Below are positions 26,911 to 35,800 of a stretch of DNA of 64,000 nt, piece after piece. This stretch comes from DASSUW01 sp963844405. Lineage in GTDB: Bacteria; Actinomycetota; Thermoleophilia; Solirubrobacterales; Solirubrobacteraceae. Made by a program: the position numbers and the translations under genes. Each line of letters opens with the position of its first letter. Within the stretch, counting starts at the first letter, position 1. The notes under the pieces are model-generated. The model saw nothing but the letters and a program-made list of their open reading frames with translations. It was not told the origin of the DNA and searched no databases. The stretch spans positions 992,001-1,056,000 of the forward strand of contig CAWJNZ010000007.1 in NCBI GenBank assembly GCA_963844405.1, in the 5' to 3' direction.

Positions 26911-26940
26911 GTAACAACCCGTTACAAGCTGCTACAACTC
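26911..26940 (+). promoter_or_regulatory. Three tandem 10-bp repeats before nuoA
   Basis: GTAACAACCC, GTTACAAGCT and GCTACAACTC follow one another with no gap, sharing G-N-N-A-C-A-A. The first two also form the inverted repeat GTAAC-N5-GTTAC. Their helical-turn spacing immediately before the nuoA GTG (26948) suggests a cooperative protein-binding site or a promoter element controlling the nuo operon. They do not match the redox regulator Rex consensus as I know it. Confidence 0.5.
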
Positions 26941-26947
26941 AGCCAGC

Positions 26948-27307
26948 GTGATCAGGTCCTATCTCCCCGCGTTGGTCTTCGTCGGACTGGGGACGATCCT
27001 CGGCCTGGTGTTCGCCATGCTGAACTCGCTCGTCGGGCCGAAGGGACGCCAGCGCGAGTCGACCACCGACCCCTACGAGTGCGGCCTCCCCTCCGAGGTG
27101 AAGAAGAACTTCCGCTTCGGGATCAGCTTCTACCTGATCGCGATGCTCTTCATCCTCTTCGACATCGAGGTCATCTTCCTCTACCCGGTCGCGATGCAGC
27201 TCGACGCGTTCGGCACCTTCGCGCTGATCGAGACGGCGGTCTTCATCGTCCTGCTGGCCATCGCGTTCGTCTACGTGTGGCGGAGAGGAGCGCTCGAATG
27301 GAGGTGA
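26948..27307 (+). CDS. nuoA: NADH-quinone oxidoreductase subunit A
   Basis: 119 residues from GTG 26948. Three membrane helices are present; the conserved loop TTDPYECGLPSE (about 40-51) carries the signature cysteine, and the FGISFYLIAMLFILFDIEVI helix with buried acids completes the family pattern. NuoA sits at the junction of the peripheral and membrane arms of complex I near the quinone site. The 3' end overlaps nuoB by ten bases. Confidence 0.96.
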   Translation: MIRSYLPALVFVGLGTILGLVFAMLNSLVGPKGRQRESTTDPYECGLPSEVKKNFRFGISFYLIAMLFILFDIEVIFLYPVAMQLDAFGTFALIETAVFIVLLAIAFVYVWRRGALEWR

Positions 27308-27987
27308 CCCGGCGCAAGCTCACTTCCGGCGACATGGAACAGTTCCGCTCCCGCCAGCTGACCGCCCGCCAGATGCTGTCCGGCGAGCTCGAGGGCCCGG
27401 CGCTCGACAAGCACGTGGAGGACAGCGTCCTCACCACGACGCTCGACCGCGCCGCCCGCTGGGCGGCCGCCAACGCCATCTTCCCGGCCACCTTCGGCCT
27501 CGCCTGCTGCGCGATCGAGATGATGTCGATCGTCGGCGCGCGCGTGGACGTCGCGCGCTTCGGCGGCGAGGCCTTCCGCGCCTCCCCGCGCCAGGCCGAC
27601 CTGCTGATCCTCTCGGGCCGCATCTCGATCAAGATGGCGCCCGTCGTGCGGCGGATCTACGACCAGATGATCGAGCCGCGGTGGGCGATCGCCATGGGCG
27701 CCTGCTCGTCCTCGATGGGCGTGTTCAACAACTACGCGATCGTGCCGGCCGACAAGTTCATGCCGGTCGACGTGCACGTCCCCGGCTGCCCGCCGCGCCC
27801 CGAGGCGCTCATGCACGGCATCCTCAAGCTGCGCGCGATGATCCTGGAACGCCCCGACCAGGGCTGGCGGACCCGCTACGGCGGCCGCGGCACCGAGGAG
27901 TTCGTGGAGTCCGAGCTCGCCATCGAGCCGGTCGCCGGCCACACGATCGGCGTCCCCGGCGCGAACGCCAAGGGGCCGAGTGCCTGA
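27298..27987 (+). CDS. nuoB: NADH-quinone oxidoreductase subunit B
   Basis: 229 residues from ATG 27298, longer than the ~160-180 residue norm because of N- and C-terminal extensions. The N2 cluster ligands are present: tandem cysteines in FGLACCAIEMMS, a third in GACSSSMGVFNNYA and a fourth in VPGCPPRPEALMHGI. This subunit carries the terminal [4Fe-4S] cluster that reduces menaquinone. It overlaps nuoC by eight bases. Confidence 0.97.
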   Translation: MEVTRRKLTSGDMEQFRSRQLTARQMLSGELEGPALDKHVEDSVLTTTLDRAARWAAANAIFPATFGLACCAIEMMSIVGARVDVARFGGEAFRASPRQADLLILSGRISIKMAPVVRRIYDQMIEPRWAIAMGACSSSMGVFNNYAIVPADKFMPVDVHVPGCPPRPEALMHGILKLRAMILERPDQGWRTRYGGRGTEEFVESELAIEPVAGHTIGVPGANAKGPSA

Positions 27988-28492
27988 CGCGACCGGCCTC
28001 GAGCTGATCGCCCAGGACCTGCGGTCCGCGCACGGCGACGACGCCGTGCTCGGCACGCTGTTCTTCCGCGACAAGGCGGCCGTCGACATCGCGCCCGCGC
28101 GCGTGCGCGAGACGCTCGAGCTCCTGCGCGGGCGCGGCTTCACCTTCCTGGCCAGCGTCCACGGGCTCGACTACTACCCCGAAGAGCCGCGCCTGGGCGT
28201 CCAGTACGAGCTGCTGGACATGAAGGAGGTCGACCGCATCACCGTGCGCCTGCGCGTGCCGGTCGACGACCCGCACGTGCCGTCGGTGACGCCGGAGTGG
28301 CCGACCGCCGACCACCAGGAGCGCGAGGCCTACGACATGTTCGGCGTGATCTTCGACGGCCACCCGGACCTCCGCCGCATCCTCATGCCCGAGGACTACG
28401 AGGGCCACCCCCAGCGGCGCGACTTCCCGATCGGCGGCGAGCCGATCTTCTTCACCCACAACGAGCCGCGCCTGCCGAGGTACACGCAATGA
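27980..28492 (+). CDS. nuoC: NADH-quinone oxidoreductase subunit C
   Basis: 170 residues from GTG 27980. Motifs are FLASVHGLDYYPEEPRLGVQ (about 54-73), TPEWPTADHQEREAYDMFGV with the family's EREAYDMFGI-type signature (about 104-123), and RRILMPEDYEGHPQRRDFPI. The peripheral-arm 30 kDa subunit is separate here and not fused to NuoD. The stop overlaps the nuoD start (ATGA). Confidence 0.96.
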   Translation: MPDATGLELIAQDLRSAHGDDAVLGTLFFRDKAAVDIAPARVRETLELLRGRGFTFLASVHGLDYYPEEPRLGVQYELLDMKEVDRITVRLRVPVDDPHVPSVTPEWPTADHQEREAYDMFGVIFDGHPDLRRILMPEDYEGHPQRRDFPIGGEPIFFTHNEPRLPRYTQ

Positions 28493-29748
28493 GCGATCTC
28501 GAGACCCGGCCGACAGCTCCCCACATCCCCTACCGGGAGATGGAGGACTCGCACGAGCTCTCGCACATCGCCCACGGCGCCGAGCAGGAGCTGCTGACCC
28601 TCAACATCGGCCCGCACCACCCGGCGACCCACGGCGTCCTGCGGCTGCTGACCACGCTCGAGGGCGAGGTCGTGCGCGACATCCGGCCGATCATCGGCTA
28701 CGTCCACACCGGCATCGAGAAGACCGCCGAGGACAAGGCGTACTGGAAGGTCATCCCCGTCGTCGAGCGGATGGACTACCTCGCGTACTACTTCAACGCG
28801 ATGGCCTTCTGCGGGGCGGTCGAGACGCTGCTCGAGCTCGACGTCCCGCCGCGCGCCCAGTACCTGCGCGTGATCCACCTCGAGCTCAACCGGATCATGT
28901 CGCACATGGTGTGGCTGGGCACCAGCGCGCTCGACCTCGGCGCGATCTCGATGTTCTGGTACTGCTTCCGCGACCGCGAGACGGTGCTCGACCTGTTCGA
29001 GATGTCGTCCGGCCAGCGGATGCACACGCGCTACATCCAGGTCGGCGGCGTGATGGAGGACATCCCCGCCGGCTTCGACGCCAAGGTGCGCGAGTTCTGC
29101 GCCGACATGCCGCGGCGCGTCGACCAGTTCCTCGACCTGCTCGGCAAGAACGAGATCGTGCTCCAGCGCCTGCGCGGCGTGGCCGCCGTCGACGAGCAGA
29201 CATTGCTCGACCTCGGCGTCACCGGCCCGCTGCTGCGCGCCGCCGGCAACCCGTGGGACCTGCGCAAGGCCGAGCCCTACTCGAGCTACGACCACTTCGA
29301 CTTCAAGATCCCGGTCGGCACGATGGGCGACAACTACGACCGCTTCGTCGTCCGCCTCGCCGAGGTCAAGGAGTCGGTGAGGATCATCGAGCAGGCGCTC
29401 GACGGCCTGCCGGAGGGCCCCTACATCTCCGAGAACCGCAAGTACGTGCTGCCGCCGCGGCACGAGCTGGCGACCTCGATGGAGGCGCTGATCCACCACT
29501 TCAAGCTCGTGACGGAGGGCTTCCGCGTGCCGCCGGGCGAGGTCTACTACCCGATCGAGGGCCCGCGCGGCGAGTACGGCTGCTTCGTGCGCGCCGACGG
29601 CTCGTCGAAGCCCGCGCGCGTCCACATGCGCGACCCCTCGTTCGTGAACCTGCAGGCCACCAAGCCGATGGTGCAGGACCTCTACATCGCCGACCTGATC
29701 GCGACGCTCGCGATGCTCGACCCGGTGCTCGGGGGGATTGATCGGTAG
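28489..29748 (+). CDS. nuoD: NADH-quinone oxidoreductase subunit D
   Basis: 419 residues from ATG 28489. The 49 kDa subunit is marked by LNIGPHHPATHGVLRLLTTL (about 35-54), GYVHTGIEKTAEDK, MVWLGTSALDLGAISMFWYC and the C-terminal DPVLGGIDR. It is evolutionarily related to [NiFe]-hydrogenase large subunits but lacks the metal-binding CxxC pairs, unlike the true hydrogenase large subunit at 54.7-56.5 kb. It forms the quinone chamber with NuoB. The next start is coupled (TAGTG). Confidence 0.97.
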   Translation: MSDLETRPTAPHIPYREMEDSHELSHIAHGAEQELLTLNIGPHHPATHGVLRLLTTLEGEVVRDIRPIIGYVHTGIEKTAEDKAYWKVIPVVERMDYLAYYFNAMAFCGAVETLLELDVPPRAQYLRVIHLELNRIMSHMVWLGTSALDLGAISMFWYCFRDRETVLDLFEMSSGQRMHTRYIQVGGVMEDIPAGFDAKVREFCADMPRRVDQFLDLLGKNEIVLQRLRGVAAVDEQTLLDLGVTGPLLRAAGNPWDLRKAEPYSSYDHFDFKIPVGTMGDNYDRFVVRLAEVKESVRIIEQALDGLPEGPYISENRKYVLPPRHELATSMEALIHHFKLVTEGFRVPPGEVYYPIEGPRGEYGCFVRADGSSKPARVHMRDPSFVNLQATKPMVQDLYIADLIATLAMLDPVLGGIDR

Positions 29749-30380
29749 TGGCGATCGATCCCAGCGCCGTTCCCCGCTTCGCGCACGGCTCGCGCGTCCC
29801 CGGCTGGGACGAGGCGGCCGACCTGACGAAGGACCCGGCGGTCGTCCCGGACCCGGCGACGACGCCGGTGCCCGACCACATCCGCGCGGCGGTCGAGGCG
29901 CAGATGGCCAAGTACCCGGACATCCGGTCGGCCGCGATCCCGTCGCTGCACATCGTCCAGCGCGAGCACGGCTGGTGCTCGCCGACGGCGATCGAGCAGG
30001 CGGCCTGCGTGATGCGCCTGACGCCCGCGTACCTGACCGCGGTGGCGACGTTCTACGACATGTTCTCCACGACGCCGAAGGGCCGCCACGACGTCTACGT
30101 GTGCACGAACATCTCGTGCTCGCTGCGCGGCGCCGACGCGATCTACGACGCGATGCTGAGCGCCGCCGGCGACGATCCCGACTTCCACGTGACGAAGTTC
30201 GAGTGCCTAGGCGCGTGCGACATCGCGCCGATGGCGTCGGTCGACGGCGAGTATGTCGGCCCGCTCGAGGAGGCCGACTGCGCGCGCATCGTGGACGACG
30301 TGAAGGCGGACCGCGAGGTGCTGCCGGACAAGCAGCTCAAGCGACGCAAGATCGCCGTTGATCACTGGCGGGAAACGTGA
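29748..30380 (+). CDS. nuoE: NADH-quinone oxidoreductase subunit E
   Basis: 210 residues from GTG 29748. The thioredoxin-like 24 kDa subunit carries the [2Fe-2S] ligands in VCTNISCSLRGA (two cysteines) and FECLGACDIAPMASVDGEY (two cysteines). The N-terminal 40 residues are an extra proline-rich segment before the four-helix part (HIVQREHGWCSPTAIEQAA). It partners NuoF in the NADH-oxidising module. The end overlaps nuoF. Confidence 0.96.
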   Translation: MAIDPSAVPRFAHGSRVPGWDEAADLTKDPAVVPDPATTPVPDHIRAAVEAQMAKYPDIRSAAIPSLHIVQREHGWCSPTAIEQAACVMRLTPAYLTAVATFYDMFSTTPKGRHDVYVCTNISCSLRGADAIYDAMLSAAGDDPDFHVTKFECLGACDIAPMASVDGEYVGPLEEADCARIVDDVKADREVLPDKQLKRRKIAVDHWRET

Positions 30381-31738
30381 TGGACACCCTTCTGTACAAG
30401 GACCTCGACGACCCCGAGCTGCCGACGCTCGACGGCTACGCGAAGCGCGGCGGCTACGAGATGCTGCGCCGGGCGCTGACGTTGGACCCGCAGGACGTGC
30501 TGCAGGAGATCCTCGACTCCGGCGTCCGCGGCCGCGGCGGCGCCGGCTTCGCGATGGGCAAGAAGATGTCGTTCATCCCCAAGGGGACGATGGACAAGTA
30601 CCTCGTCTGCAACGCCGACGAGTCCGAGCCGGGCACGTTCAAGGACCGCGAGCTGATGCAGAAGAACCCGCATCTGCTCATCGAGGGGATGATCATCGGG
30701 GCCTATGCGATCGGCGCCAACCGGTCGTTCATCTTCATCCGCGGCGAGTACTCCCACCAGGCCGACGTGCTCGACGCCGCGCTGGCCGAGGCCCGCGCCG
30801 CGGGCTATGTGGGCGACCGGATCCTCGGCTCCGAGCACACGTGCGACCTCGTGGTGCACCGCGGCGCCGGCGCCTACATCTGCGGCGAGGAGACCGCGCT
30901 GCTCGACGCGCTGGAGGGCAAGCGCGGCAACCCGCGCCTGAAGCCGCCGTTCCCGGCCGTGCAGGGCCTCTACAGGGGCCCGACGCTGATCAACAACGTC
31001 GAGACGCTTATGAACGTGCCGCTGATCCTGCAGATGGGCGGCGGCGAGTTCGCGAAGATCGGCACCGAGACCTCGACCGGGACCAAGGTCGTCTCGGTCA
31101 GCGGCAACGTCCAGCGGCCTGGCAACTACGAGATCGAGCTCGGCATCCCATCGCGCGAGATCATCTACGGCCTCGCCGGCGGCCCGCCCGACGGCCGCAA
31201 GATCAAGGCGTGGTTCCCGGGCGGCTCGAGCGCGCCGGTGCTCACCGGGTCCGACGAGCACCTCGACCTGCCGTACGACTTCGACTCGCTGGCCAAGGCG
31301 GGCTCGATGCTCGGCTCCGGCGCGATCATCGTGGTCGACGACTCGGTCTCGATCGTCGACGTGGCGTATAAGACGGCGTACTTCTATCGCCACGAGTCGT
31401 GCGGCAAGTGCACGCCGTGCCGCGAGGGCACGAACTGGACCGTGAAGATGCTCGAGCGCGTCCAGAGCGGCGAGGCGACGCCGATGGACCTCGACATCAT
31501 GGCCTCGGTCCAGGAGCAGATCATCGGCAACTGCCTGTGCGTGCTCGGCGACGCCATGGCGATGCCGATCGGCTCGATGATCAAGCTCTTCCGCGAGGAG
31601 TTCGAGGCGCACATCGAGGCCGCGCGCGAGCGCAACGGGCTCGGCGCCGCGATCCCGCAGGTCAACCGCGGCCGTCAGGGCGGCGCGTACCCGATGCGCG
31701 ACCCGGCGGACGTCGATCCCGTCCCGGCGGTGTTCTAG
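30380..31738 (+). CDS. nuoF: NADH-quinone oxidoreductase subunit F
   Basis: 452 residues from ATG 30380 (a GTG at 30377 would add one residue). The NADH site GVRGRGGAGFAMGKKMSF, the FMN site ICGEETALLDALEGKRGNPR and the N3 [4Fe-4S] ligands ESCGKCTPCREG plus NCLCVLGDA are all present. This is the NADH dehydrogenase subunit of complex I; electrons pass to NuoE and NuoG. The C-terminal 40 residues are a family-variable tail. The stop TAG overlaps the nuoG GTG. Confidence 0.97.
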   Translation: MDTLLYKDLDDPELPTLDGYAKRGGYEMLRRALTLDPQDVLQEILDSGVRGRGGAGFAMGKKMSFIPKGTMDKYLVCNADESEPGTFKDRELMQKNPHLLIEGMIIGAYAIGANRSFIFIRGEYSHQADVLDAALAEARAAGYVGDRILGSEHTCDLVVHRGAGAYICGEETALLDALEGKRGNPRLKPPFPAVQGLYRGPTLINNVETLMNVPLILQMGGGEFAKIGTETSTGTKVVSVSGNVQRPGNYEIELGIPSREIIYGLAGGPPDGRKIKAWFPGGSSAPVLTGSDEHLDLPYDFDSLAKAGSMLGSGAIIVVDDSVSIVDVAYKTAYFYRHESCGKCTPCREGTNWTVKMLERVQSGEATPMDLDIMASVQEQIIGNCLCVLGDAMAMPIGSMIKLFREEFEAHIEAARERNGLGAAIPQVNRGRQGGAYPMRDPADVDPVPAVF

Positions 31739-34245
31739 TGCCGCGCCCCGCCGTCAACTGGATCACCTTCTCGATCGACGGGCTCGAGGTGCGCGCGCCG
31801 GAGGGCGCCATGCTCGTCGACGCCGCCAAGTACGGCGACGTCGAGATCCCCGTCTTCTGCTACGAGCCCAAGCTCGGCCAGCCGGTCGGCGCCTGCCGCA
31901 TGTGCCTGGTCGAGATCGAGGGCATCCCGAAGCTCCAGACCGGCTGCTCGACGGCGGTGCGCGACGGCATGGTCGTCCACACGCAGACCGACCGCGTGCA
32001 CCAGGCGCAGCGCGCCGTGGTCGAGTTCCTGCTCATCAACCACCCGCTCGACTGCCCGGTCTGCGACAAGGGCGGCGAGTGCCCGCTGCAGGACATCACC
32101 TACGGCTGGGGCCCCGGCACCTCGCGCTTCATCGAGCCCAAGCGGCACTTCAAGAAGCCGCTCGAGCTGTCGCCGCTGGTCGCGATCGACCGCGAGCGCT
32201 GCATCCTCTGCTACCGCTGCGTGCGCTTCTCGCAGGAGCTGTCCGAGGACTACCAGCTGATCCTGCTCGAGCGCGGCGCGCACTCGTACGTCGGCACCTT
32301 CGACGGGCACCCGTACGTGGCGCCGTTCTCCGGCAACATCATCGAGCTGTGCCCGGTGGGCGCGCTGACCTCTCGCGCGTACCGCTTCCGCGCGCGGCCG
32401 TGGGACATCGAGGGCGCGGGCACCGTCTGCACCGGCTGCGCCGCCCACTGCAACGTCGAGCTGACCGTGCGCGACGACCGCGTCATGCGCGTGCTCGGGC
32501 GCGACCACGAGGGCGTCGACGACGGCTGGCTGTGCGACCGCGGCCGCTTCGGCTACCAGCACGTGCACTCCGACGAGCGGATCGTCGAGCCGCTCGTGCG
32601 CGAGGGCACCGAGCTGATGCCGGCCTCGTGGGAGAAGGCGCTCGCGGCCGCCCGCCGCGCGCTGGAGAAGGCGGGCGGGAAGGCGGCGGCGCTGGCCGGC
32701 GGGGAGACCACCAACGAGGAGGCCTTCCTCCTCCAGCGGCTGTTCCGCGACAAGCTCGGCTCCGGCCACCTCGCCTCGCGCCCGCGCGGGGAGCTGTCGC
32801 TGGATGTCGCGCGCGCGCTGGCCGACCCGGGCCTCCAGGCCACGATCCCGGACCTCGAGTTCGCGCACGCGGTGCTCCTCGTCGACTGCGACCCGATCGA
32901 CGAGGCGCCGGTGCTCGACCTGCGCATCCGCAAGGGCATCCGCCGCCACGGCGTCAAGCTCGCGGTGGCGAGCGCGCGGCCGACGGCGCTCGACGCCCAG
33001 GCCGCCTCGGTGACGCGCTTCGCCCCGGGCGGCGCGGGCGCGCTGCTCGCCGACGGGGAGAGCGACCTCGCGGCCTGGCTGCGCGACGCGGGCGACGACC
33101 TCGTGATCGTCTACGGCGAGCGCGCGCTGGCCGGCGACGGCGCGCAGGCCCTGCTCGACCTGGCAACGCGGCTCGGGCTGGGCGACCGCCCCGGCGCCGG
33201 GTTGATGGAGGTGCCGTCCGTCCCGAACGCGCGCGGCCTGCGCGAGGCGGGCTTCGCCCCCGGCCACGGCCCCGGCTACGAGACCCTGGCCACCTCCGGC
33301 CTCGACGCCCGCGGCATCGCCGAGGGGCTGGCGAGCGGCGAGCTGTCGACCGTCTGGCTCAACTACGCCGACCCCGTGCGCTTCTTCCCGGACCGCCCGC
33401 TGTGGGAGCGGGCGCTCGGCACCGCCCAGACCGTGATCGCGGTCGAGAGCGTGATGACCGAGACGGTGCGCGAGCACGCCGACGTCGTCTTCCCGGGCGA
33501 GGCCTATCCCGAGAAGGAGGGCACGGTCACCAACCTCGACGGCCGCGTCCAGCGCCTGCGGGTGGCGATCGGCCGGCCCAAGGGCCGGAGCGGGATGCCG
33601 GGCTCCGGCGTGCGGCCCGTCTGGCAGGTCATCTCCGAGCTCGGCGACCTCGGCGTCCTCACCGGCGCCGCGGCCTCGAAGCAGCTGTTCGACGCGGTGC
33701 CGTTCTACGCCGGGCTCACGCTCGACGAGATCGGCGGCCGCGGGATCCGCTGGCCCGAGCGTGTGACGGAGTGGCAGCCGTGGGATTCCGCGGGCTACGA
33801 GCCGCCGCTCGTCGCGCGCACGAGCGAGGAGGGGCTGCGGCTCGGCACCTACCGCCCGCTGTGGGCGGCCAAGGAGGTCGACGCCTCGCCGATCCTGCAC
33901 TTCACGATCCCGCGCCAGGTCGTCGAGCTGTCGCCGGCCGACGCCGTTGAGCTCGGGATCCGCGAGGGCGACCAGGTCGAGGTCGGCTGCAACGGCACGC
34001 GCCTGCGCGGCACGGTCAAGCTGCGCGCCGCCGTGCCCGCCGGCTCGGTCTTCATGGCCGAGGCGACGCACGAGGACCCGGCCAACCTGCTGACCGAGGC
34101 GCTCGTGCGCGTCGAGCGCGTCGGCGGTCCGGCCCCGTCCGAGCCGTCTGCCGTGCCGGCCCAGGTCGCGCCCGGCGTCGAAGGCCTGGCGGAGATGCCG
34201 CCGTCCGCCCCGCTCCCGCAGCCGCCGCTGCCGGAGGACCGCTGA
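31738..34245 (+). CDS. nuoG: NADH-quinone oxidoreductase subunit G
   Basis: 835 residues from GTG 31738. The N-terminus holds the [2Fe-2S] ligands (FCYEPKLGQPVGACRMC), the His/Cys cluster motif HPLDCPVCDKGGECPLQD and the 4Fe-4S pair CILCYRCVRFSQE/CPVGALTSRA. A further CTGCAAHC at about 231 begins the molybdopterin-oxidoreductase-like domain, which continues with YPEKEGTVTNLDGRVQ and a terminal aspartate-decarboxylase-like fold (VELSPADAVELGIREGDQV). The C-terminal 40 residues are proline-rich. It overlaps nuoH by one base. Confidence 0.97.
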   Translation: MPRPAVNWITFSIDGLEVRAPEGAMLVDAAKYGDVEIPVFCYEPKLGQPVGACRMCLVEIEGIPKLQTGCSTAVRDGMVVHTQTDRVHQAQRAVVEFLLINHPLDCPVCDKGGECPLQDITYGWGPGTSRFIEPKRHFKKPLELSPLVAIDRERCILCYRCVRFSQELSEDYQLILLERGAHSYVGTFDGHPYVAPFSGNIIELCPVGALTSRAYRFRARPWDIEGAGTVCTGCAAHCNVELTVRDDRVMRVLGRDHEGVDDGWLCDRGRFGYQHVHSDERIVEPLVREGTELMPASWEKALAAARRALEKAGGKAAALAGGETTNEEAFLLQRLFRDKLGSGHLASRPRGELSLDVARALADPGLQATIPDLEFAHAVLLVDCDPIDEAPVLDLRIRKGIRRHGVKLAVASARPTALDAQAASVTRFAPGGAGALLADGESDLAAWLRDAGDDLVIVYGERALAGDGAQALLDLATRLGLGDRPGAGLMEVPSVPNARGLREAGFAPGHGPGYETLATSGLDARGIAEGLASGELSTVWLNYADPVRFFPDRPLWERALGTAQTVIAVESVMTETVREHADVVFPGEAYPEKEGTVTNLDGRVQRLRVAIGRPKGRSGMPGSGVRPVWQVISELGDLGVLTGAAASKQLFDAVPFYAGLTLDEIGGRGIRWPERVTEWQPWDSAGYEPPLVARTSEEGLRLGTYRPLWAAKEVDASPILHFTIPRQVVELSPADAVELGIREGDQVEVGCNGTRLRGTVKLRAAVPAGSVFMAEATHEDPANLLTEALVRVERVGGPAPSEPSAVPAQVAPGVEGLAEMPPSAPLPQPPLPEDR

Positions 34246-35267
34246 TGGTCGTCTTCGCCGAGGTCGGCTACTACGAGGACTGGTGGATCCAGCTCCTGAA
34301 GGGGCTCCTGATCTTCGCGGTCGTCTTCCAGCTCGTGCCGGTCGTCCTGCTGGCCGAGCGCAAGCTGCTCGGGCGCTTCCAGCACCGCTACGGCCCCAAC
34401 CGCGTAGGCCCGTTCGGGATCCTGCAGCCGATGGCCGACATCGGGAAGCTGATCTTCAAGCAGCAGTTCCGGCCGAAGACGGCGGTCGCCTGGCTGTTCG
34501 CGCTGGCCCCCGCGATCTCGATGATGACCGCGGTCGCGACGATCGCGATCATCCCGTTCTCGAACACCGTCGACATCTTCGGCACCGAGGTCGGCCTCTA
34601 CGGCGTCGACCCGTCGGTCGGCATCCTCTTCGCCTTCGCCTTCGGCGCCATCGCGTTCTACGGCGTCATGCTCGGCGGCTGGGCGTCCGGCTCCAAGTAC
34701 TCGTTCCTTGGCTCGATGCGCGGCGCCGCCCAGCTCATCTCCTACGAGGTGGCGCAGGGTCTCTCGCTGGTCGGCGTGATCATGATGGCCGGCTCGCTGT
34801 CGCTGACCGAGATCGTCGAGGCGCAGACCGGGCTGTGGTACATCGTCCCGCAGTTCGTCGGCTTCGTGATCTTCCTCGTCGCCGGCTTCGCCGAGACCAA
34901 CCGGCCGCCGTTCGACCTCCCGGAGGCCGACGCCGAGCTGGTCGGCGGCTACAACACCGAGTACGGCGGCGGCCGCTTCGCCGGCTACTTCGCGGCCGAG
35001 TACCTCAACATCATCGTCGTCTCGGCGATCACCGCGACGCTCTTCCTCGGCGGCTGGCAGCTGCCGTTCTGGGATCCGCCCACGTGGGTCGACCCGTTCG
35101 TGGTGCTGGCCAAGACGCTGTTCCTCGTCTTCTTCTTCATCTGGGTGCGGGCGACGCTGCCGCGGCTGCGCTACGACCAGCTCATGTCCCTGGGCTGGAA
35201 GGTGTTCCTGCCGCTCGCGACCGTGAACGCGCTCGTGACCGCGATCCTGGTGGTGGTGATCGACTGA
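34245..35267 (+). CDS. nuoH: NADH-quinone oxidoreductase subunit H
   Basis: 340 residues with eight membrane helices. The signature loops are AERKLLGRFQHRYGPNRVGP (about 36-55), GILQPMADIGKLIFKQ and the acid-rich FAETNRPPFDLPEADAELV with the E-channel residues. NuoH lies under the quinone site and links the redox arm to the proton pumps. The start ATG overlaps the nuoG TGA. Confidence 0.97.
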   Translation: MVVFAEVGYYEDWWIQLLKGLLIFAVVFQLVPVVLLAERKLLGRFQHRYGPNRVGPFGILQPMADIGKLIFKQQFRPKTAVAWLFALAPAISMMTAVATIAIIPFSNTVDIFGTEVGLYGVDPSVGILFAFAFGAIAFYGVMLGGWASGSKYSFLGSMRGAAQLISYEVAQGLSLVGVIMMAGSLSLTEIVEAQTGLWYIVPQFVGFVIFLVAGFAETNRPPFDLPEADAELVGGYNTEYGGGRFAGYFAAEYLNIIVVSAITATLFLGGWQLPFWDPPTWVDPFVVLAKTLFLVFFFIWVRATLPRLRYDQLMSLGWKVFLPLATVNALVTAILVVVID

Positions 35268-35800
35268 TGCCCTACGACCCCGGTGACGACGTCGTCGTGG
35301 TGATCCGCGCGCCCGCGCACGGCGCGGTACGGAGCAGCTACCGCGCCTTCGGGGAGACCCTGCGGGGGCTCAAGACCACCTTCGCCCGCATGGTCGAGGG
35401 GCCGAAGACGATGCAGTACCCCGAGGAGAAGGTGGCGGTCTACCCGCGCTTCCGCGGCCGCCACAAGCTGCACCGGTTCGAGGACACGGGGCTGGAGAAG
35501 TGCGTCGGCTGCTCGCTCTGCGCGGCCGCCTGCCCGGCCGACTGCATCCGCGTCGTGGCCGCCGAGAACACGCCGGAGAACCGCGTGTCGGCGGGCGAGC
35601 GCTACGCCGCCGTCTACGAGATCAACCTCTCGCGCTGCATCTTCTGCGGCTACTGCGAGATCGCGTGCCCGTTCGACGCGATCACGATGGGCCACGACTA
35701 CGAGATGTCGGACTACAACCGCGGCGACCTCATCTTCACGAAGGAGATGCTGCTCGCCGAGCCGCTCGACCGCACGCCGCTCAGGAGCGCGGGCGAGTAG
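35267..35800 (+). CDS. nuoI: NADH-quinone oxidoreductase subunit I
   Basis: 177 residues from ATG 35267. Two [4Fe-4S] motifs are present: EKCVGCSLCAAACPADCI (about 77-94) and SRCIFCGYCEIACPFDAI. The first 40 residues form an amphipathic N-terminus. It is normally followed by nuoJ, but here the next gene is a convergent KAP ATPase overlapping the last 20 bases; nuoJ is found 26.5 kb away at 62266. Confidence 0.97.
   Translation: MPYDPGDDVVVVIRAPAHGAVRSSYRAFGETLRGLKTTFARMVEGPKTMQYPEEKVAVYPRFRGRHKLHRFEDTGLEKCVGCSLCAAACPADCIRVVAAENTPENRVSAGERYAAVYEINLSRCIFCGYCEIACPFDAITMGHDYEMSDYNRGDLIFTKEMLLAEPLDRTPLRSAGE

Noticed and set aside
28489..29748. Whether NuoD could be another hydrogenase large subunit
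   Set aside because: It lacks both CxxC pairs for the NiFe site and carries clear 49 kDa complex I motifs within an intact nuo order.
30362..31612. A 416-codon frame antisense to nuoF
   Set aside because: It is a complementary-frame shadow of a certain nuoF gene; its composition is typical of such shadows.
31735..34071. A 778-codon frame antisense to nuoG
   Set aside because: It lies wholly opposite a clear nuoG with complete Fe-S motifs and shows no recognisable domain.
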